The notes: generated from the letters alone by a model not told the origin. 64,000 nt of DNA from Streptomyces sp. 840.1 (GCF_003751445.1 NZ_RJUU01000003.1:434001-498000); one strand, 5' to 3'; positions 44,948 through 54,460 are shown, numbered from the stretch's first letter. Translations and numbers: made by a program.

Positions 44948-46302
44948 CCGACTCCCCCGCGACCTCGCCAGCCGGGCCGCAGCGCCCGGACGCACCCGAC
45001 GCGCTGGACCCCGAGGCGCTCCGCGAGCGCGCCGTCGCGGCGCTCCTCACCGCACGGGAGCGCACCACGCTGCTCACCGACAGCGTGGACGACAACGAAC
45101 TCATCGCCCAGCACTCACCGTTGATGTCGCCCCTGGTCTGGGACCTCGCGCACATCGGCAACCAGGAAGAGCTGTGGCTGCTGCGCAACGTGGGCGGACG
45201 GGAGGCGATGCGCCCGGACATCGACGGCCTGTACGACGCCTTCGAGCACCCCAGGGCCACCCGCCCCTCCCTGCCGCTGCTGGCCCCCGCCGAGGCCAGG
45301 TCGTACGCCGCCGAGGTGCGCGGCCGGGCCCTGGACGTGCTGGGGGCGACCCCGCTCGGCGGACGCCCGCTGCTGCGGTCCGCGTTCGCCTTCGGGATGA
45401 TCGCGCAGCACGAACAGCAGCACGACGAGACCATGCTGATCACCCATCAACTGCGTTCGGGGCCTGCCGCGCTCAGCGCCCCCGAGCCGCCCCGGGCCAC
45501 CGATGCGGCCGCGCTCCACGCCGAAGTGCTGGTCCCCGGGGGCCCCTTCACCATGGGCACCTCGACCGAGCCATGGGCTCTGGACAACGAACGCCCCGCA
45601 CACCGGCGCGAGGTTCCCGCCTTCTTCCTCGACACCGCCCCGGTGACCTGCGGCGCGTACCGGGCGTTCATCGAGGACGGCGGCTACACCGAGCAGCGCT
45701 GGTGGGCGCCCGAGGGATGGGCGATGGTCCGTGAACACGAGCTGACGGCACCGCAGTTCTGGCGCCGGGAGGCCGGCCAGTGGCTGCGCCGGCGCTTCGG
45801 CGTGACCGAACCAGTACCGGCGGACGAACCGGTGCTGCACGTCAGCTGGTACGAGGCGGACGCGTACGCCCGCTGGGCCGGGCGCAGGCTGCCGACCGAG
45901 GCCGAGTGGGAGAAGGCGGCCCGCCACGACCCCGCCACCGGACGGTCCCGGCGCTTTCCGTGGGGCGACGAGGAGCCCACACCGGAGCGCGCCAACCTCG
46001 GCCAGCGCCATCTGCGGCCCGCCCCGGCCGGGGCGTACCCGGCCGGCCGGTCGCCGTCCGGCGCGGGGCAGCTGATCGGGGACGTGTGGGAGTGGACGTC
46101 GAGCGACTTCCTGCCCTACCCGGGCTTCGCGCCTTTCCCGTACCGCGAGTACTCGGAGGTGTTCTTCGGTCCGGGGCACAAGGTGCTGCGCGGCGGTTCC
46201 TTCGCGGTGGACGCGGTGGCCTGCCGCGGTACGTTCCGCAACTGGGACCTGCCGGTCCGGCGGCAGATCTTCTCGGGGTTCCGGACCGCGAGGGATGCCT
46301 GA
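44944..46302 (+). CDS. egtB: EgtB, iron-dependent ergothioneine synthase sulfoxide synthase
   Basis: A 452-residue non-heme iron enzyme that joins gamma-glutamylcysteine (or cysteine) to hercynine with O2 to give the sulfoxide. The N-terminal DinB-like helical domain holds the three-histidine iron site: DLAHIGNQEELWLLR, and MIAQHEQQHDETMLITHQL (H-x3-H). The C-terminal formylglycine-generating-enzyme-like domain (about residues 180-450) has GGPFTMGTS, VSWYEADAYARWAGRRLPTEAEWEKAAR and WEWTSSDFLPYPGF. Its start overlaps egtA and its stop TGA shares a base with the egtC ATG, so all four genes are translationally coupled. Confidence 0.96.
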   Translation: MTDSPATSPAGPQRPDAPDALDPEALRERAVAALLTARERTTLLTDSVDDNELIAQHSPLMSPLVWDLAHIGNQEELWLLRNVGGREAMRPDIDGLYDAFEHPRATRPSLPLLAPAEARSYAAEVRGRALDVLGATPLGGRPLLRSAFAFGMIAQHEQQHDETMLITHQLRSGPAALSAPEPPRATDAAALHAEVLVPGGPFTMGTSTEPWALDNERPAHRREVPAFFLDTAPVTCGAYRAFIEDGGYTEQRWWAPEGWAMVREHELTAPQFWRREAGQWLRRRFGVTEPVPADEPVLHVSWYEADAYARWAGRRLPTEAEWEKAARHDPATGRSRRFPWGDEEPTPERANLGQRHLRPAPAGAYPAGRSPSGAGQLIGDVWEWTSSDFLPYPGFAPFPYREYSEVFFGPGHKVLRGGSFAVDAVACRGTFRNWDLPVRRQIFSGFRTARDA

Positions 46303-47057
46303 TGTGCCGTCATATCGCTTATGTGGGGCCGCCGGTGCCCCTGGGCGAGGTGCTGACCGAGCCCGCGCACTCGCTGGTGCGCCAGTCCTGGGAGCCGCGC
46401 CGGCAGCGGCACGGGACGGTCAACGCGGACGGCTTCGGCGTCGGCTGGTACGCGGAGGGGGACCCGGTCCCCGGACGTTACCGCCGGCCGGGGCCCGTCT
46501 GGGGCGACCGGACCTTCGCGGACCTGGCCAGAGTGGTGCGCAGCCGTGCCGTGCTGGCCGCGGTCCGCGATGCCACCGAGTTCGATCCGGACGGCGAGGC
46601 GGCGGCCGCGCCGTTCGCCGGGGGCGAGGTGCTGTTCAGCCACAACGGCGCGGTGAAGGGCTGGCCGGGGTCGATGGCGCCGCTCGCGGCGACGCTGCCC
46701 GCGGCCGAACTCCTGCGGCTGGCCGCACGCTGCGACTCGGCGCTGGTATGGGCCCTGGTGCGGCACCGGCTCGCGGCGGGCGACGCGCTCCCGCAGGCCG
46801 TCGCGGACACCGTGCTGGAGGCCGCCGAGGCTGCCCCCGGCTCCCGGCTCAACCTGCTGCTCACCGACGGCTCGACCATCGTGGCGACGGCCTGGGGCGA
46901 CACCCTCTGGTACCGGTCCGAGCCCGGCCGCCACGCGATCGTGGCCTCGGAGCCCTACGACGACGATCCACTCTGGTGCGAGGTCCCCGACCGCACCCTG
47001 CTCACCGCGACCCGCGCCGATGTTCTGCTGACCCCGCTCAAGGAGCCCACCGAGTGA
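46302..47057 (+). CDS. egtC: EgtC, class II glutamine amidotransferase-type hydrolase
   Basis: A 251-residue Ntn hydrolase that removes glutamate from the gamma-glutamyl hercynylcysteine sulfoxide made by EgtB. The nucleophile is Cys2 in MCRHIAYVGPP. Further class II amidotransferase features are DGFGVGWYAEGDPVPGRYR, RDATEFDP and FSHNGAVKGWPGS. LLLTDGSTIVATAWGDTLWYR and VASEPYDDDPLWCEVPDRTLLTA complete the domain. It overlaps egtB by one base and egtD by four (GTGA). No egtE lyase follows; it is probably elsewhere in the genome or replaced. Confidence 0.95.
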   Translation: MCRHIAYVGPPVPLGEVLTEPAHSLVRQSWEPRRQRHGTVNADGFGVGWYAEGDPVPGRYRRPGPVWGDRTFADLARVVRSRAVLAAVRDATEFDPDGEAAAAPFAGGEVLFSHNGAVKGWPGSMAPLAATLPAAELLRLAARCDSALVWALVRHRLAAGDALPQAVADTVLEAAEAAPGSRLNLLLTDGSTIVATAWGDTLWYRSEPGRHAIVASEPYDDDPLWCEVPDRTLLTATRADVLLTPLKEPTE

Positions 47058-48016
47058 GTCCCTTTCTGCTGACCCGCAACCTGCCGTTGGACGCGACGGA
47101 CGCGGCGCTGCGCGCCGACGTGCTGGACGGTCTGACCCGGCAGCCGAAGACCCTGCCGCCCAAGTGGTTCTACGACGCCCGGGGCAGCGAGCTGTTCGAG
47201 GAGATCACCCGGCTGCCCGAGTACTACCCCACCCGTGCCGAGCGGGAGATCCTGATCGACCGGGCCGGCGAGATCGCCGCCGCGTCCGGCGCCCGGACCC
47301 TGGTGGAACTGGGTTCGGGCTCCTCGGAGAAGACCCGGCACCTGCTCGACGCACTGCCGCAGCTGCACACCTACGTGCCGGTCGACGTGAGCGAGAGCGC
47401 GCTGCGCGGGGCGGCCGAGGCGCTGCTCGAGGAGCGGCCCGGCCTGTCCGTGCACGCGCTCATCGCCGACTTCACCGGCGCGCTGACGCTGCCCGAGACC
47501 CCGGGACCGAGGCTGGTCGTGTTCCTGGGCGGCACCATCGGCAATCTGCTGCCCGAGGAGCGGGCCGCCTTCCTGACGTCCGTGCGCTCACTGCTCTCCC
47601 CCGGTGACGGCCTGCTGCTCGGTACGGACCTGGTGAAGGAGGAGGACGTGCTCGTAGCGGCGTACGACGACGCCGCAGGGGTCACGGCGGCGTTCAACCG
47701 GAACGTCCTGTCGGTCGTCGACCGGGAGCTGGGGGCCGACTTCGAGCCTGCCGACTTCGAGCACGTGGCCCGCTGGAACCCGGAGCGCGAGTGGATCGAG
47801 ATGCGGCTGCGGGCCCGCCGGGACCTGACGGTGAAGATTCCGGAGCTGGATCTGGTGGTGCCGTTCGAGGCCGGTGAGGAGCTGCGGACCGAGGTGTCCG
47901 CGAAGTTCCGCGAGGACGGTGTGCGGGACGAACTGGACCGGGCCGGGCTTCGGCTGGCTCAGTGGTGGACGGACGCGGCGGGCAGGTTCGCGCTGTCGCT
48001 GGCCACGGTGGACTGA
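47054..48016 (+). CDS. egtD: EgtD, histidine N-alpha-trimethyltransferase
   Basis: A 320-residue SAM-dependent methyltransferase (DUF2260/TIGR03438) that makes hercynine, the first step of ergothioneine synthesis. PKTLPPKWFYDARGSELFEEITRLPEYYPTRAEREIL is the conserved N-terminal block, TLVELGSGSSEKTRHLLDAL the SAM-binding motif, and FLGGTIGNLLPEERAAFL with GTDLVKEEDVLVAAYDD the histidine pocket region. It starts at GTG 47054 inside the egtC stop. The last 58 bases overlap, antisense, with the end of the acyltransferase gene on the other strand. Confidence 0.96.
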   Translation: MSPFLLTRNLPLDATDAALRADVLDGLTRQPKTLPPKWFYDARGSELFEEITRLPEYYPTRAEREILIDRAGEIAAASGARTLVELGSGSSEKTRHLLDALPQLHTYVPVDVSESALRGAAEALLEERPGLSVHALIADFTGALTLPETPGPRLVVFLGGTIGNLLPEERAAFLTSVRSLLSPGDGLLLGTDLVKEEDVLVAAYDDAAGVTAAFNRNVLSVVDRELGADFEPADFEHVARWNPEREWIEMRLRARRDLTVKIPELDLVVPFEAGEELRTEVSAKFREDGVRDELDRAGLRLAQWWTDAAGRFALSLATVD

Positions 48017-48822
48017 GACAGCCGGGCCAGCGCACGGCGGCCGGGCACCGCGCCCGCCGGGATCGGCGTGGCTACGTGGATCTCGGCGGTCAGCCCGGCC
48101 GCCCGCACCACCCGCCAGAGCGAGGCGGCCAGCGGGTCGTCGCCGACGAAGGCCGCCGCGCCCGCCGGGGCGCGGCGGTCCCGCGGTCCGTACAGGTAGC
48201 GGATGCGCAGCGGCTGGACCGCGGCCCCGGCGTCGATCGCGGCCTGGAACGCGGCGGGCCGGAACCGGCCGCCCGGCCCCCGGCCGCACCAGGTGCTCCC
48301 CTCCGGGAAGACCACGACCCGCGCGCCGCCCCGCAGCGCCGACGCGACGGCGCGCACGGTGGCGGGCAGCGCACGCAGCCGCTCGCGCTCGACGAACAGG
48401 GTGCCGCCGAGCGCCGCCAGCGGGCCGAGCAGCGGCCAGCGGCGGATGTCGCTCTTGGCCAGCATCCGGCCGGGGAACACCGCCGCGACCAGCGGGATGT
48501 CCAGCCAGGAGACGTGGTTGGCGACCACGAGCACCCCGGGGGCGCCGTCACCCGCCGCGTCACCCCGCGCGGCGGGCGGCCCGGTCACCCGCACCCGTAC
48601 CCCGAAGGCCCGCAGCACGCCGTGCGCCCAGCAGCGGATCAGCCGCTCCCGCCGGGCCCCACCGAGCAGGGACAGGGCGAGCGGGGCGCACACCACCCCG
48701 GCGAGGGTCAGCGCGCATCCGGCCAGCAGCAGGGCCGCCGCCGGGACCGGGTGTCTGGCCGGGCCCTCGTGGACCACGCAGCCGGGCGGGGTGCACGGGG
48801 AGGCGGGCAGCCAGTGGCTCAT
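47959..48822 (-). CDS. olsA: OlsA-like 1-acyl-sn-glycerol-3-phosphate (lysolipid) acyltransferase
   Basis: A 287-residue PlsC-type acyltransferase. A membrane helix (AALLLAGCALTLAGVVCAPLAL) precedes the catalytic NHVSWLDIPL (H-x4-D) and the phosphate/glycerol motif VVFPEGSTW. In the ornithine-lipid pathway OlsA adds the second acyl chain to lyso-ornithine lipid. The start overlaps the upstream olsB-like stop by four bases (ATGA), strongly suggesting that pathway. The last residues are encoded over the 3' end of egtD on the other strand (58-base overlap). A general LPA acyltransferase role is the alternative. Confidence 0.85.
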   Translation of the reverse strand: MSHWLPASPCTPPGCVVHEGPARHPVPAAALLLAGCALTLAGVVCAPLALSLLGGARRERLIRCWAHGVLRAFGVRVRVTGPPAARGDAAGDGAPGVLVVANHVSWLDIPLVAAVFPGRMLAKSDIRRWPLLGPLAALGGTLFVERERLRALPATVRAVASALRGGARVVVFPEGSTWCGRGPGGRFRPAAFQAAIDAGAAVQPLRIRYLYGPRDRRAPAGAAAFVGDDPLAASLWRVVRAAGLTAEIHVATPIPAGAVPGRRALARLSQSTVASDSANLPAASVHH

Positions 48823-49661
48823 TGCTGCGGGGCGAGCGAGAGGAAGTGGCGCAGATAGCGCGGGTCGGTGCCGCGCAGCGACAGCAGTACGTACAGATCG
48901 GCGACGTTGAACTCGGGGTCGTGGGCGGGCGCCCCGCAGACGCGGGCACCGAGGCGCAGATAGCCGCGCAGCAGCGCCGGGAGCGCGGCGAGCCCGCCGG
49001 GACCGGCGGGAAGCGCGGCGGGGGCCTGCCAGAGGCGGTGCGGGGAGACCCAGTAGTCCTCGGGTGCCAGGTGCTTGGTCCGTACGGTCTCCCAGGCACG
49101 GGCCGCCGCCCCGCCGCCGTCGGTCAGGGGTATCGAGCAGCAGCCCGCCAGCCAGTTGTGCCCGGTCCGCTCCATGTAGCGGGCCAGGCCGGCCCAGATC
49201 AGGGCGATGACGGCGCCGTCGCGGTGGGCCGGGTGGACGCAGGAGCGGCCGACCTCGACCAGGTCGTCACGTATCGGGTCGAGCCTGGTGAGGTCGAACT
49301 CGCCCTCGGCGTAGAGGCGTCCGGCGATCCGGGCCCGCTCGGGCGGCAGCAGGCGGTAGGTGGCGACGACATCGCCGGTGGACGCCTCGCGGACCAGCAG
49401 GTGGTCGCAGTACGCGTCGAACGCGTCGCTGTCCAGTCCCGGTTCGGGGCCCTCGAGGCGGGCGCCGAACTCGGCGGCGAAGACCTGGTGGCGCAGGCGC
49501 TGGGCGGCGCGCACCTCCTCCTGGTCCACGGCGAGGGAGACCCGGTAGCGCGGCGGGGCGGCGGGGCCGGCCTGCTGCTGCGCGGGAACGGGCGGGACGG
49601 GGGCGGCTGGGGTGGCAGCGGTGGCCGGGGAGGTGGCGGGAGCGGTGGGCAGCGCGGGCAT
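48819..49661 (-). CDS. olsB: OlsB-like GNAT-fold N-acyltransferase
   Basis: A 280-residue acyltransferase of the OlsB (ornithine 3-hydroxyacyl-ACP N-acyltransferase) family, which uses acyl-ACP to acylate ornithine (or a similar amine). After an Ala/Pro-rich N-terminus the domain has YRVSLAVDQEEVRAAQRLRHQVFAAEFGARL, FDAYCDHLLVREASTGDVVATYRLL and LVEVGRSCVHPAHRDGAVIALIWAGLARYMERTGHNWLAGCCSIPL, the typical OlsB blocks. Coupled to the OlsA-like gene. Autoinducer-synthase-like folds are related, but context favours membrane-lipid synthesis. The 181 bases downstream to the binding protein gene hold nothing clear. Confidence 0.85.
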   Translation of the reverse strand: MPALPTAPATSPATAATPAAPVPPVPAQQQAGPAAPPRYRVSLAVDQEEVRAAQRLRHQVFAAEFGARLEGPEPGLDSDAFDAYCDHLLVREASTGDVVATYRLLPPERARIAGRLYAEGEFDLTRLDPIRDDLVEVGRSCVHPAHRDGAVIALIWAGLARYMERTGHNWLAGCCSIPLTDGGGAAARAWETVRTKHLAPEDYWVSPHRLWQAPAALPAGPGGLAALPALLRGYLRLGARVCGAPAHDPEFNVADLYVLLSLRGTDPRYLRHFLSLAPQQ

Positions 49662-49842
49662 GACGGCCTCCGGGGACGGATCGGCAGGGGCGGCTGCCGG
49701 GCCGCCTCAGCGGTTCGGCGGCCGGCTCCCTACTTCTTCCGTGACCGGCTGGATTCGACGTGACCGCCATGGAGAGCCGGGATGTGCGACGGCTGAATCC
49801 CGCGGTGCGCGCCGGTCCCCGGCTCACCGTCCGGCCGCGCGG

Positions 49843-51099
49843 TCAGCTCCCCGCGAGCACTGCGGTGATCTTCTCCGAGGCCGTCTTCGCCTCCTTGGCC
49901 GGGTCACCGCCCTGGAGCACGGCCGTCATGTACGGCTTGATCGGGTTGTCGGCCTCCACCGCCGCCCACTGCGGCGAGTTGGGGGTGGCGTGGCCCCGGG
50001 CGGCACCCTCGGCCATCGCGGCGGTGCTCTCCTCGCCCTCGATGACATGGGCCAGGGTGGTCTTGTTGGGCACGTAGCTCATGGACTTGGCCAGCGCCTC
50101 CTGCCACTTGGCACCGGCCAGCTCCTTGATCACGTCGATGCCGGCGCTGCGCTGGTGCGCCTTCTCCGGGACGATCAGATCGGATCCCCCGGTGAATACG
50201 GAACCGGGGGCCTTCTCGGTCTTGCCCGGGATCGGGAAGTATCCCAGTTTTCCCTTGAGTTCGGGATTCGCCTTCTCGATCAGCGTCGCGGTACTGGGAG
50301 TGGAAATGATCTGTGCGACATCCCCCTTGGCGAACACATTTGCCTGTGGGGGCTTTTCCTCGTCCGCGTCCTTGGGCCCGGCACCGAGCGCCTGGAGCTG
50401 CTCGTAGAACTTCATGCCCCTGAGGGCCGCGGCGGAGTTGAGCGCGCCCTTCCAGTCGCCGGTCTTCTCGCTCGCGAGTTCGCCGCCCTCGTCCCAGATG
50501 AACCCGGCGAGTACGTACCAGTTCTGGCCCGGCAGATACATGCCCTGATCGCCGTCGCTGTTCAGTTTCCCGCTGTCCGCGATCCACTGCTCGCGCGTCT
50601 TCGGCGGGGCCTTGATGCCGGCCTGCTCGAAGAGGTCCTTGTTGTAGATCACCACCCGGTTGGCCGCGTACCAGGGGATTCCGTACTGGACGCCGCCGAT
50701 GCTGCCCGGTTCGGCGAGGCCGGGCAGCCAGTTCTCGCTGCCGAGATCACGCATCGACTCCAGGGTCAGGTCGCGCAGTCCGCCGCTCTCCGCGTACTGG
50801 GCGACCTGGGTGTTCCCGACCTCGATGACATCCGGGGTGTCCTTGCCGCCCAGGGCTTTGATGACCTTCGGCCCGATACCGCTCCAGCTCTGGATCCTGA
50901 AGTCCAGTTCGACCGATGAGTGCGCCTCTTCGTACGACTTCTTGAAACGGTCCAGGAAATCGGGACTGACGCTGTCCTTCATCAGCCAGATCGTGACTTT
51001 CTTGCTGCCGGAGCCACCCGAACCGGGGATCACTCCGCAGCCACCCAGTGCGGCTACGGATATCAGGGCAACAGCTCCTACGAGCATGCGGTTCTTCAC
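49843..51099 (-). CDS. Extracellular sugar-binding lipoprotein of an ABC transporter
   Basis: A 418-residue solute-binding protein (family 1) with lipobox ALGGC after a short hydrophobic signal (RMLVGAVALISVAALGGC). Sugar-binding features are VTIWLMKDSVSPDFLDRFKKSYEEAHSSVELDFRIQSW, TPDVIEVGNTQVAQYAESGGLRDLT, YGIPWYAANRVVIYNKDLFEQAGI and AYKPY-type C-terminal sequence replaced by NPIKPYMTAVLQGG. No permease genes are adjacent, so it relies on a remote transporter or has another role. The promoter carries a TGGTCCATACCA site closely similar to that of the chitinase downstream, pointing to N-acetylglucosamine or chitooligosaccharide as ligand. GTG 51099 with AAGGTG upstream. Confidence 0.9.
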   Translation of the reverse strand: MKNRMLVGAVALISVAALGGCGVIPGSGGSGSKKVTIWLMKDSVSPDFLDRFKKSYEEAHSSVELDFRIQSWSGIGPKVIKALGGKDTPDVIEVGNTQVAQYAESGGLRDLTLESMRDLGSENWLPGLAEPGSIGGVQYGIPWYAANRVVIYNKDLFEQAGIKAPPKTREQWIADSGKLNSDGDQGMYLPGQNWYVLAGFIWDEGGELASEKTGDWKGALNSAAALRGMKFYEQLQALGAGPKDADEEKPPQANVFAKGDVAQIISTPSTATLIEKANPELKGKLGYFPIPGKTEKAPGSVFTGGSDLIVPEKAHQRSAGIDVIKELAGAKWQEALAKSMSYVPNKTTLAHVIEGEESTAAMAEGAARGHATPNSPQWAAVEADNPIKPYMTAVLQGGDPAKEAKTASEKITAVLAGS

Positions 51100-51182
51100 G
51101 GGGTCACCTTCTGCGAAACGGCACGACAAGATCAGGACCCGGTGTGGGGGACTGCGGGCTGCGCTCGCACGGGCGTGGCTGG

Positions 51183-51211
51183 ATTTTGGTATGGACCAAT
51201 ACTTTGGTCAA
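51183..51211 (-). promoter_or_regulatory. Promoter with DasR-like/chitinase-type operator (binding-protein gene)
   Basis: On the minus strand TTGACC (plus 51206-51211), a 17-base spacer and CAAAAT (plus 51183-51188) form a promoter directed at the binding-protein gene. Within it lies TGGTCCATACCA (plus 51187-51198). The chitinase promoter at 54544-54572 has the same arrangement with TGGTCCAGACCA. The DasR consensus TGGTCTAGACCA differs at two or three positions. Confidence 0.65.
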
Positions 51212-51258
51212 GGCGGGTTCCGGACCCGCGACCGCCCGGCCAACTCTCGCGAACCCAG

Positions 51259-51277
51259 CCAAGGTGGGGCACCTTGG
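51259..51277. promoter_or_regulatory. Perfect inverted repeat upstream of dodecin
   Basis: CCAAGGTG (51259-51266) and CACCTTGG (51270-51277), separated by GGG, form an exact inverted repeat 23 bases before the dodecin ATG, just upstream of its ribosome-binding site. It could be an operator or a leader hairpin. Confidence 0.55.
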
Positions 51278-51299
51278 TAGAGGCGAGAGGAGACATAAG

Positions 51300-51515
51300 A
51301 TGTCAAACCATACGTATCGCGTCACAGAGATCGTAGGAACCTCCCATGAGGGCATCGATGCGGCAGTCCGCAACGGGGTCGCGAGGGCTTCGGAAACGTT
51401 GCACAATCTCGACTGGTTCGAGATCACCGAGGTGCGCGGCCAGATCAAGGACGGCCAGATCGAGCACTACCAGGTCGGCATGAAAGTCGGCTTCCGGCTC
51501 GACGACAAGGACTGA
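51300..51515 (+). CDS. Dodecin family flavin-binding protein
   Basis: A 71-residue dodecin, a small protein that forms a hollow dodecamer storing flavin (FMN/riboflavin) or buffering it. HTYRVTEIVGTSHEGIDAAVRNGVARASETLHNLDWFEITEVRGQI has the conserved pattern, including the Trp that stacks flavins (DWFEI) and the C-terminal strand VGMKVGFRLDD. GAGAGGAGA precedes the ATG by six bases. It shares a bidirectional intergenic region with the binding-protein gene on the other strand. Confidence 0.93.
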   Translation: MSNHTYRVTEIVGTSHEGIDAAVRNGVARASETLHNLDWFEITEVRGQIKDGQIEHYQVGMKVGFRLDDKD

Positions 51516-51609
51516 ATCCGGGCGCCCCGGGCCGGGGCCCACGGCCGGGCCCACAGGGGATCCGGACGGGCCGGGACCCGCGACGCAGGCCGCCGGAGAC
51601 CCGGACGGG

Positions 51610-51819
51610 TCACGTACGCCCCTCCCGTTCCCGCGCGTCCCGCATCGCGGGCGACGTCCGCGCCCAGCGGGCCCGCACCACGGTGAATCCGGCCAGTTCG
51701 GCCGCGTCGCAGACCAGCTCGTCGTCGACCAGCACCCGCACCTCACGCTCCCGGCCCAGCCGCTCAAGGATCTCCAGCTTGGTCCGGCGGGCCGGCCGGC
51801 GGTCGTCGTTGCGCCGCAT
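51610..51819 (-). CDS. Hypothetical protein
   Basis: A 69-residue basic protein (MRRNDDRRPARRTKLEILERL, then VRVLVDDELVCDAAELAGFTVVRARW). Composition and third-position bias look coding. I do not recognise a family. GAGGGCAGG lies before ATG 51819; a longer frame from 51894 is possible but has poor initiation. It lies between dodecin and the UvrA-like gene, on the opposite strand to both. Confidence 0.45.
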   Translation of the reverse strand: MRRNDDRRPARRTKLEILERLGREREVRVLVDDELVCDAAELAGFTVVRARWARTSPAMRDAREREGRT

Positions 51820-52030
51820 GCGCAGCCTGCCCTCGGGCAGGCCGTGCCCGGCCGGCCAGGCCTTTGAAGACAGGCCGTAGCAATCCAAGGCCACACGGCC
51901 GGATACGACCCGGCAGGGCCCCGACCGCCATTCCCGTCACCCCAGGAGCGGCCCGGCAGGTCACCAAGACCTAGAATCGGACTGTTTGTCCCGGCCGGCC
52001 CGCCCCGAACCGTACGGAGTCCCCACCCTC

Positions 52031-54460
52031 ATGCCCACCCCCCACGACCCGTACGTCAGGGTCCGCGGTGCCCGCGAGCACAATCTGCGCAACGTCCGGG
52101 TCGACATCCCGCGCGACACGCTCACCGTCTTCACCGGCGTCTCCGGCTCCGGGAAGTCGTCGCTGGCCTTCGGGACGATCTACGCGGAGGCCCAGCGCCG
52201 CTACTTCGAGTCCGTCGCCCCGTACGCCCGGCGGCTGATCCACCAGGTCGGCGCACCCGCGGTGGGCGAGATCACCGGGCTGCCGCCGGCCGTCTCGCTG
52301 GAGCAGCGCCGCTCGGCGCCGGGTGCGCGGTCCTCCGTGGGGACGGTGACCACGCTGTCCAACTCGCTGCGGATGCTGTTCTCCCGGGCCGGGACGTATC
52401 CGCCGGGCGCCGGGCGGCTGGACTCCGACGCGTTCTCGCCGAACACCGCCGCAGGGGCCTGTCCGCGGTGTCACGGGCTCGGCCGGGTCCACCGCACCAC
52501 CGAGGAACTGCTGGTCCCCGATCCCTCGCTGTCCATCAGGGACGGCGCGATCGCCGCCTGGCCGGGGGCCTGGCAGGGCAAGAACCTTCGCGATGTGCTG
52601 GACGCCCTCGGGTACGACGTCGGCCGGCCGTGGAGCGAGCTGGACCCGGCCGACCGGGAGTGGATCCTGTTCACCGACGAGCAGCCGGTGGTGACGGTCC
52701 ATCCGGTGCGCGACGCGGGGCGGATCCAACGCCCCTACCAGGGTACGTACATGAGCGCGCGGCGCTATGTGATGCACACGTTCGCCGATTCCAGGAGCCG
52801 GGCCCTGCGGGCGAAGGCCGAACGCTTCCTGACCAGCGAGCCGTGCCCGGTCTGCGAGGGCGGCCGGCTGCGGCCGGAGGCCATGGCCGTCACGTTCGCC
52901 GGCCGTACGATCGCGGAGCTGGCGGGCCTCCCGCTGACCGCGCTCACCGAGGTGCTGGCGTCGGCCGGCAGCGGTGAGACGGCGCGGGTGCTGACGGAGG
53001 ATCTGCTGGCCCGGATCGAACCGGTCACCGAACTCGGTCTCGGCTACCTCAGCCTGGACCGCACGGCTCCCACCCTCTCCTCCGGCGAGTTGCAACGACT
53101 GCGGCTGGCCACGCAGTTGCGGTCGGGGCTGTTCGGCGTCGTCTACGTCCTGGACGAGCCGTCCGCCGGTCTGCACCCGGCGGACACCGAGTCGCTGCTC
53201 GGGGTGCTCGGCCGGCTGAAGGAGGCCGGGAACACGGTCTTCGTCGTGGAGCACCAGATGGACGTGGTGCGGCGGGCGGACTGGCTGGTCGACGTGGGGC
53301 CGCTGGCCGGTGAGCACGGGGGCCGGGTACTGCACAGCGGCCCGCCGGCCGGTCTCGCCGAGGTCGCGGAGTCGGCGACCCGCCGCTTCCTGTTCGATGA
53401 CACGCCCGCCCCGGCGCGCGAGGTGCGGGAGCCCGGCGGGTGGCTGCGGCTGCACGGCGTGGAGCGGCACAACGTGCGCGGCGTGGACGCCGCCTTCCCG
53501 CTCGGCGTGTTCACCGCCGTCACCGGGGTCTCGGGGTCGGGCAAGTCGACGCTGGTGGGCCAGGTCCTCGCGGACGTCCTGGCCGACCGGCGGGCCCCGG
53601 CCGAGGCGGAGGCCGATCAGCCGCGCGAACGGCCCGCACCGGGGTGCGCGTCGGCCGAGGGGCTGGCGGCGGTGGACCGCCTCGTCCAGGTCGACCAGAA
53701 GCCCATCGGCCGTACGCCCCGTTCCAACCTGGCCACGTACACCGGGCTGTTCGACGTCGTGCGCAAGCTGTTCGCCGCGACGGACACGGCGGTGGAGCGC
53801 GGCTACCGGGCCGGGCGGTTCTCGTTCAACGTGGCGGGCGGGCGGTGCGAGACCTGCCAGGGCGAGGGGTTCGTCTCCGTCGAGCTGCTCTTCCTGCCCA
53901 GTACGTACGCGCCCTGCCCGGACTGTCACGGCGCGCGGTACAACCCGCAGACCCTCGAAGTCACCCTGCGAGGGCTGAACATCGCCCAGGTGCTGGATCT
54001 CACCGTGGAGTCGGCGGCCGGTTTCTTCGCCGGCACGCCCGCCGCCGAGCGCAGTCTGCGGACCCTGCTCGACGTGGGGCTCGGCTATCTGCGGCTCGGG
54101 CAGCCGGCGACCGAGCTCTCCGGCGGCGAGGCGCAGCGGATCAAGCTGGCCGCTGAGCTCCAGCGCGCCCGCCGGGGTCATACGCTGTACCTGCTGGACG
54201 AGCCGACGACGGGTCTGCATCCGGCCGATGTCGAGGTCCTGATGCGGCAGTTGCACGGGCTGGTCGACGCGGGCAGCACGGTGGTGGTCGTCGAGCACGA
54301 CATGGCCGTGGTCGCGGGCGCCGACTGGGTGATCGACCTCGGGCCCGGCGGTGGCGACCGCGGCGGCCGGATCGTGGCGACGGGGCCGCCGGCCGAGGTG
54401 GCTCGGGCTGAGGGCAGCCGGACGGCGGCGTACCTCCGGGCCTCGCTCCACCTCGACTGA
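52031..54460 (+). CDS. Class II UvrA-type ABC ATPase
   Basis: An 809-residue UvrA paralogue, shorter than the 950-residue repair subunit. The N-terminal NBD has [33 protein letters not shown] and the signature [12 protein letters not shown]; the C-terminal NBD has [25 protein letters not shown] and [16 protein letters not shown]. Zinc motifs are [18 protein letters not shown], and [38 protein letters not shown]. The reduced length fits loss of the UvrB-binding insert, as in class II (UvrA2/DrrC-like) proteins, often linked to self-resistance to DNA-binding drugs in Streptomyces. -10 TAGAAT (51972-51977) lies upstream. A standalone gene. Confidence 0.93.
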   Translation: MPTPHDPYVRVRGAREHNLRNVRVDIPRDTLTVFTGVSGSGKSSLAFGTIYAEAQRRYFESVAPYARRLIHQVGAPAVGEITGLPPAVSLEQRRSAPGARSSVGTVTTLSNSLRMLFSRAGTYPPGAGRLDSDAFSPNTAAGACPRCHGLGRVHRTTEELLVPDPSLSIRDGAIAAWPGAWQGKNLRDVLDALGYDVGRPWSELDPADREWILFTDEQPVVTVHPVRDAGRIQRPYQGTYMSARRYVMHTFADSRSRALRAKAERFLTSEPCPVCEGGRLRPEAMAVTFAGRTIAELAGLPLTALTEVLASAGSGETARVLTEDLLARIEPVTELGLGYLSLDRTAPTLSSGELQRLRLATQLRSGLFGVVYVLDEPSAGLHPADTESLLGVLGRLKEAGNTVFVVEHQMDVVRRADWLVDVGPLAGEHGGRVLHSGPPAGLAEVAESATRRFLFDDTPAPAREVREPGGWLRLHGVERHNVRGVDAAFPLGVFTAVTGVSGSGKSTLVGQVLADVLADRRAPAEAEADQPRERPAPGCASAEGLAAVDRLVQVDQKPIGRTPRSNLATYTGLFDVVRKLFAATDTAVERGYRAGRFSFNVAGGRCETCQGEGFVSVELLFLPSTYAPCPDCHGARYNPQTLEVTLRGLNIAQVLDLTVESAAGFFAGTPAAERSLRTLLDVGLGYLRLGQPATELSGGEAQRIKLAAELQRARRGHTLYLLDEPTTGLHPADVEVLMRQLHGLVDAGSTVVVVEHDMAVVAGADWVIDLGPGGGDRGGRIVATGPPAEVARAEGSRTAAYLRASLHLD

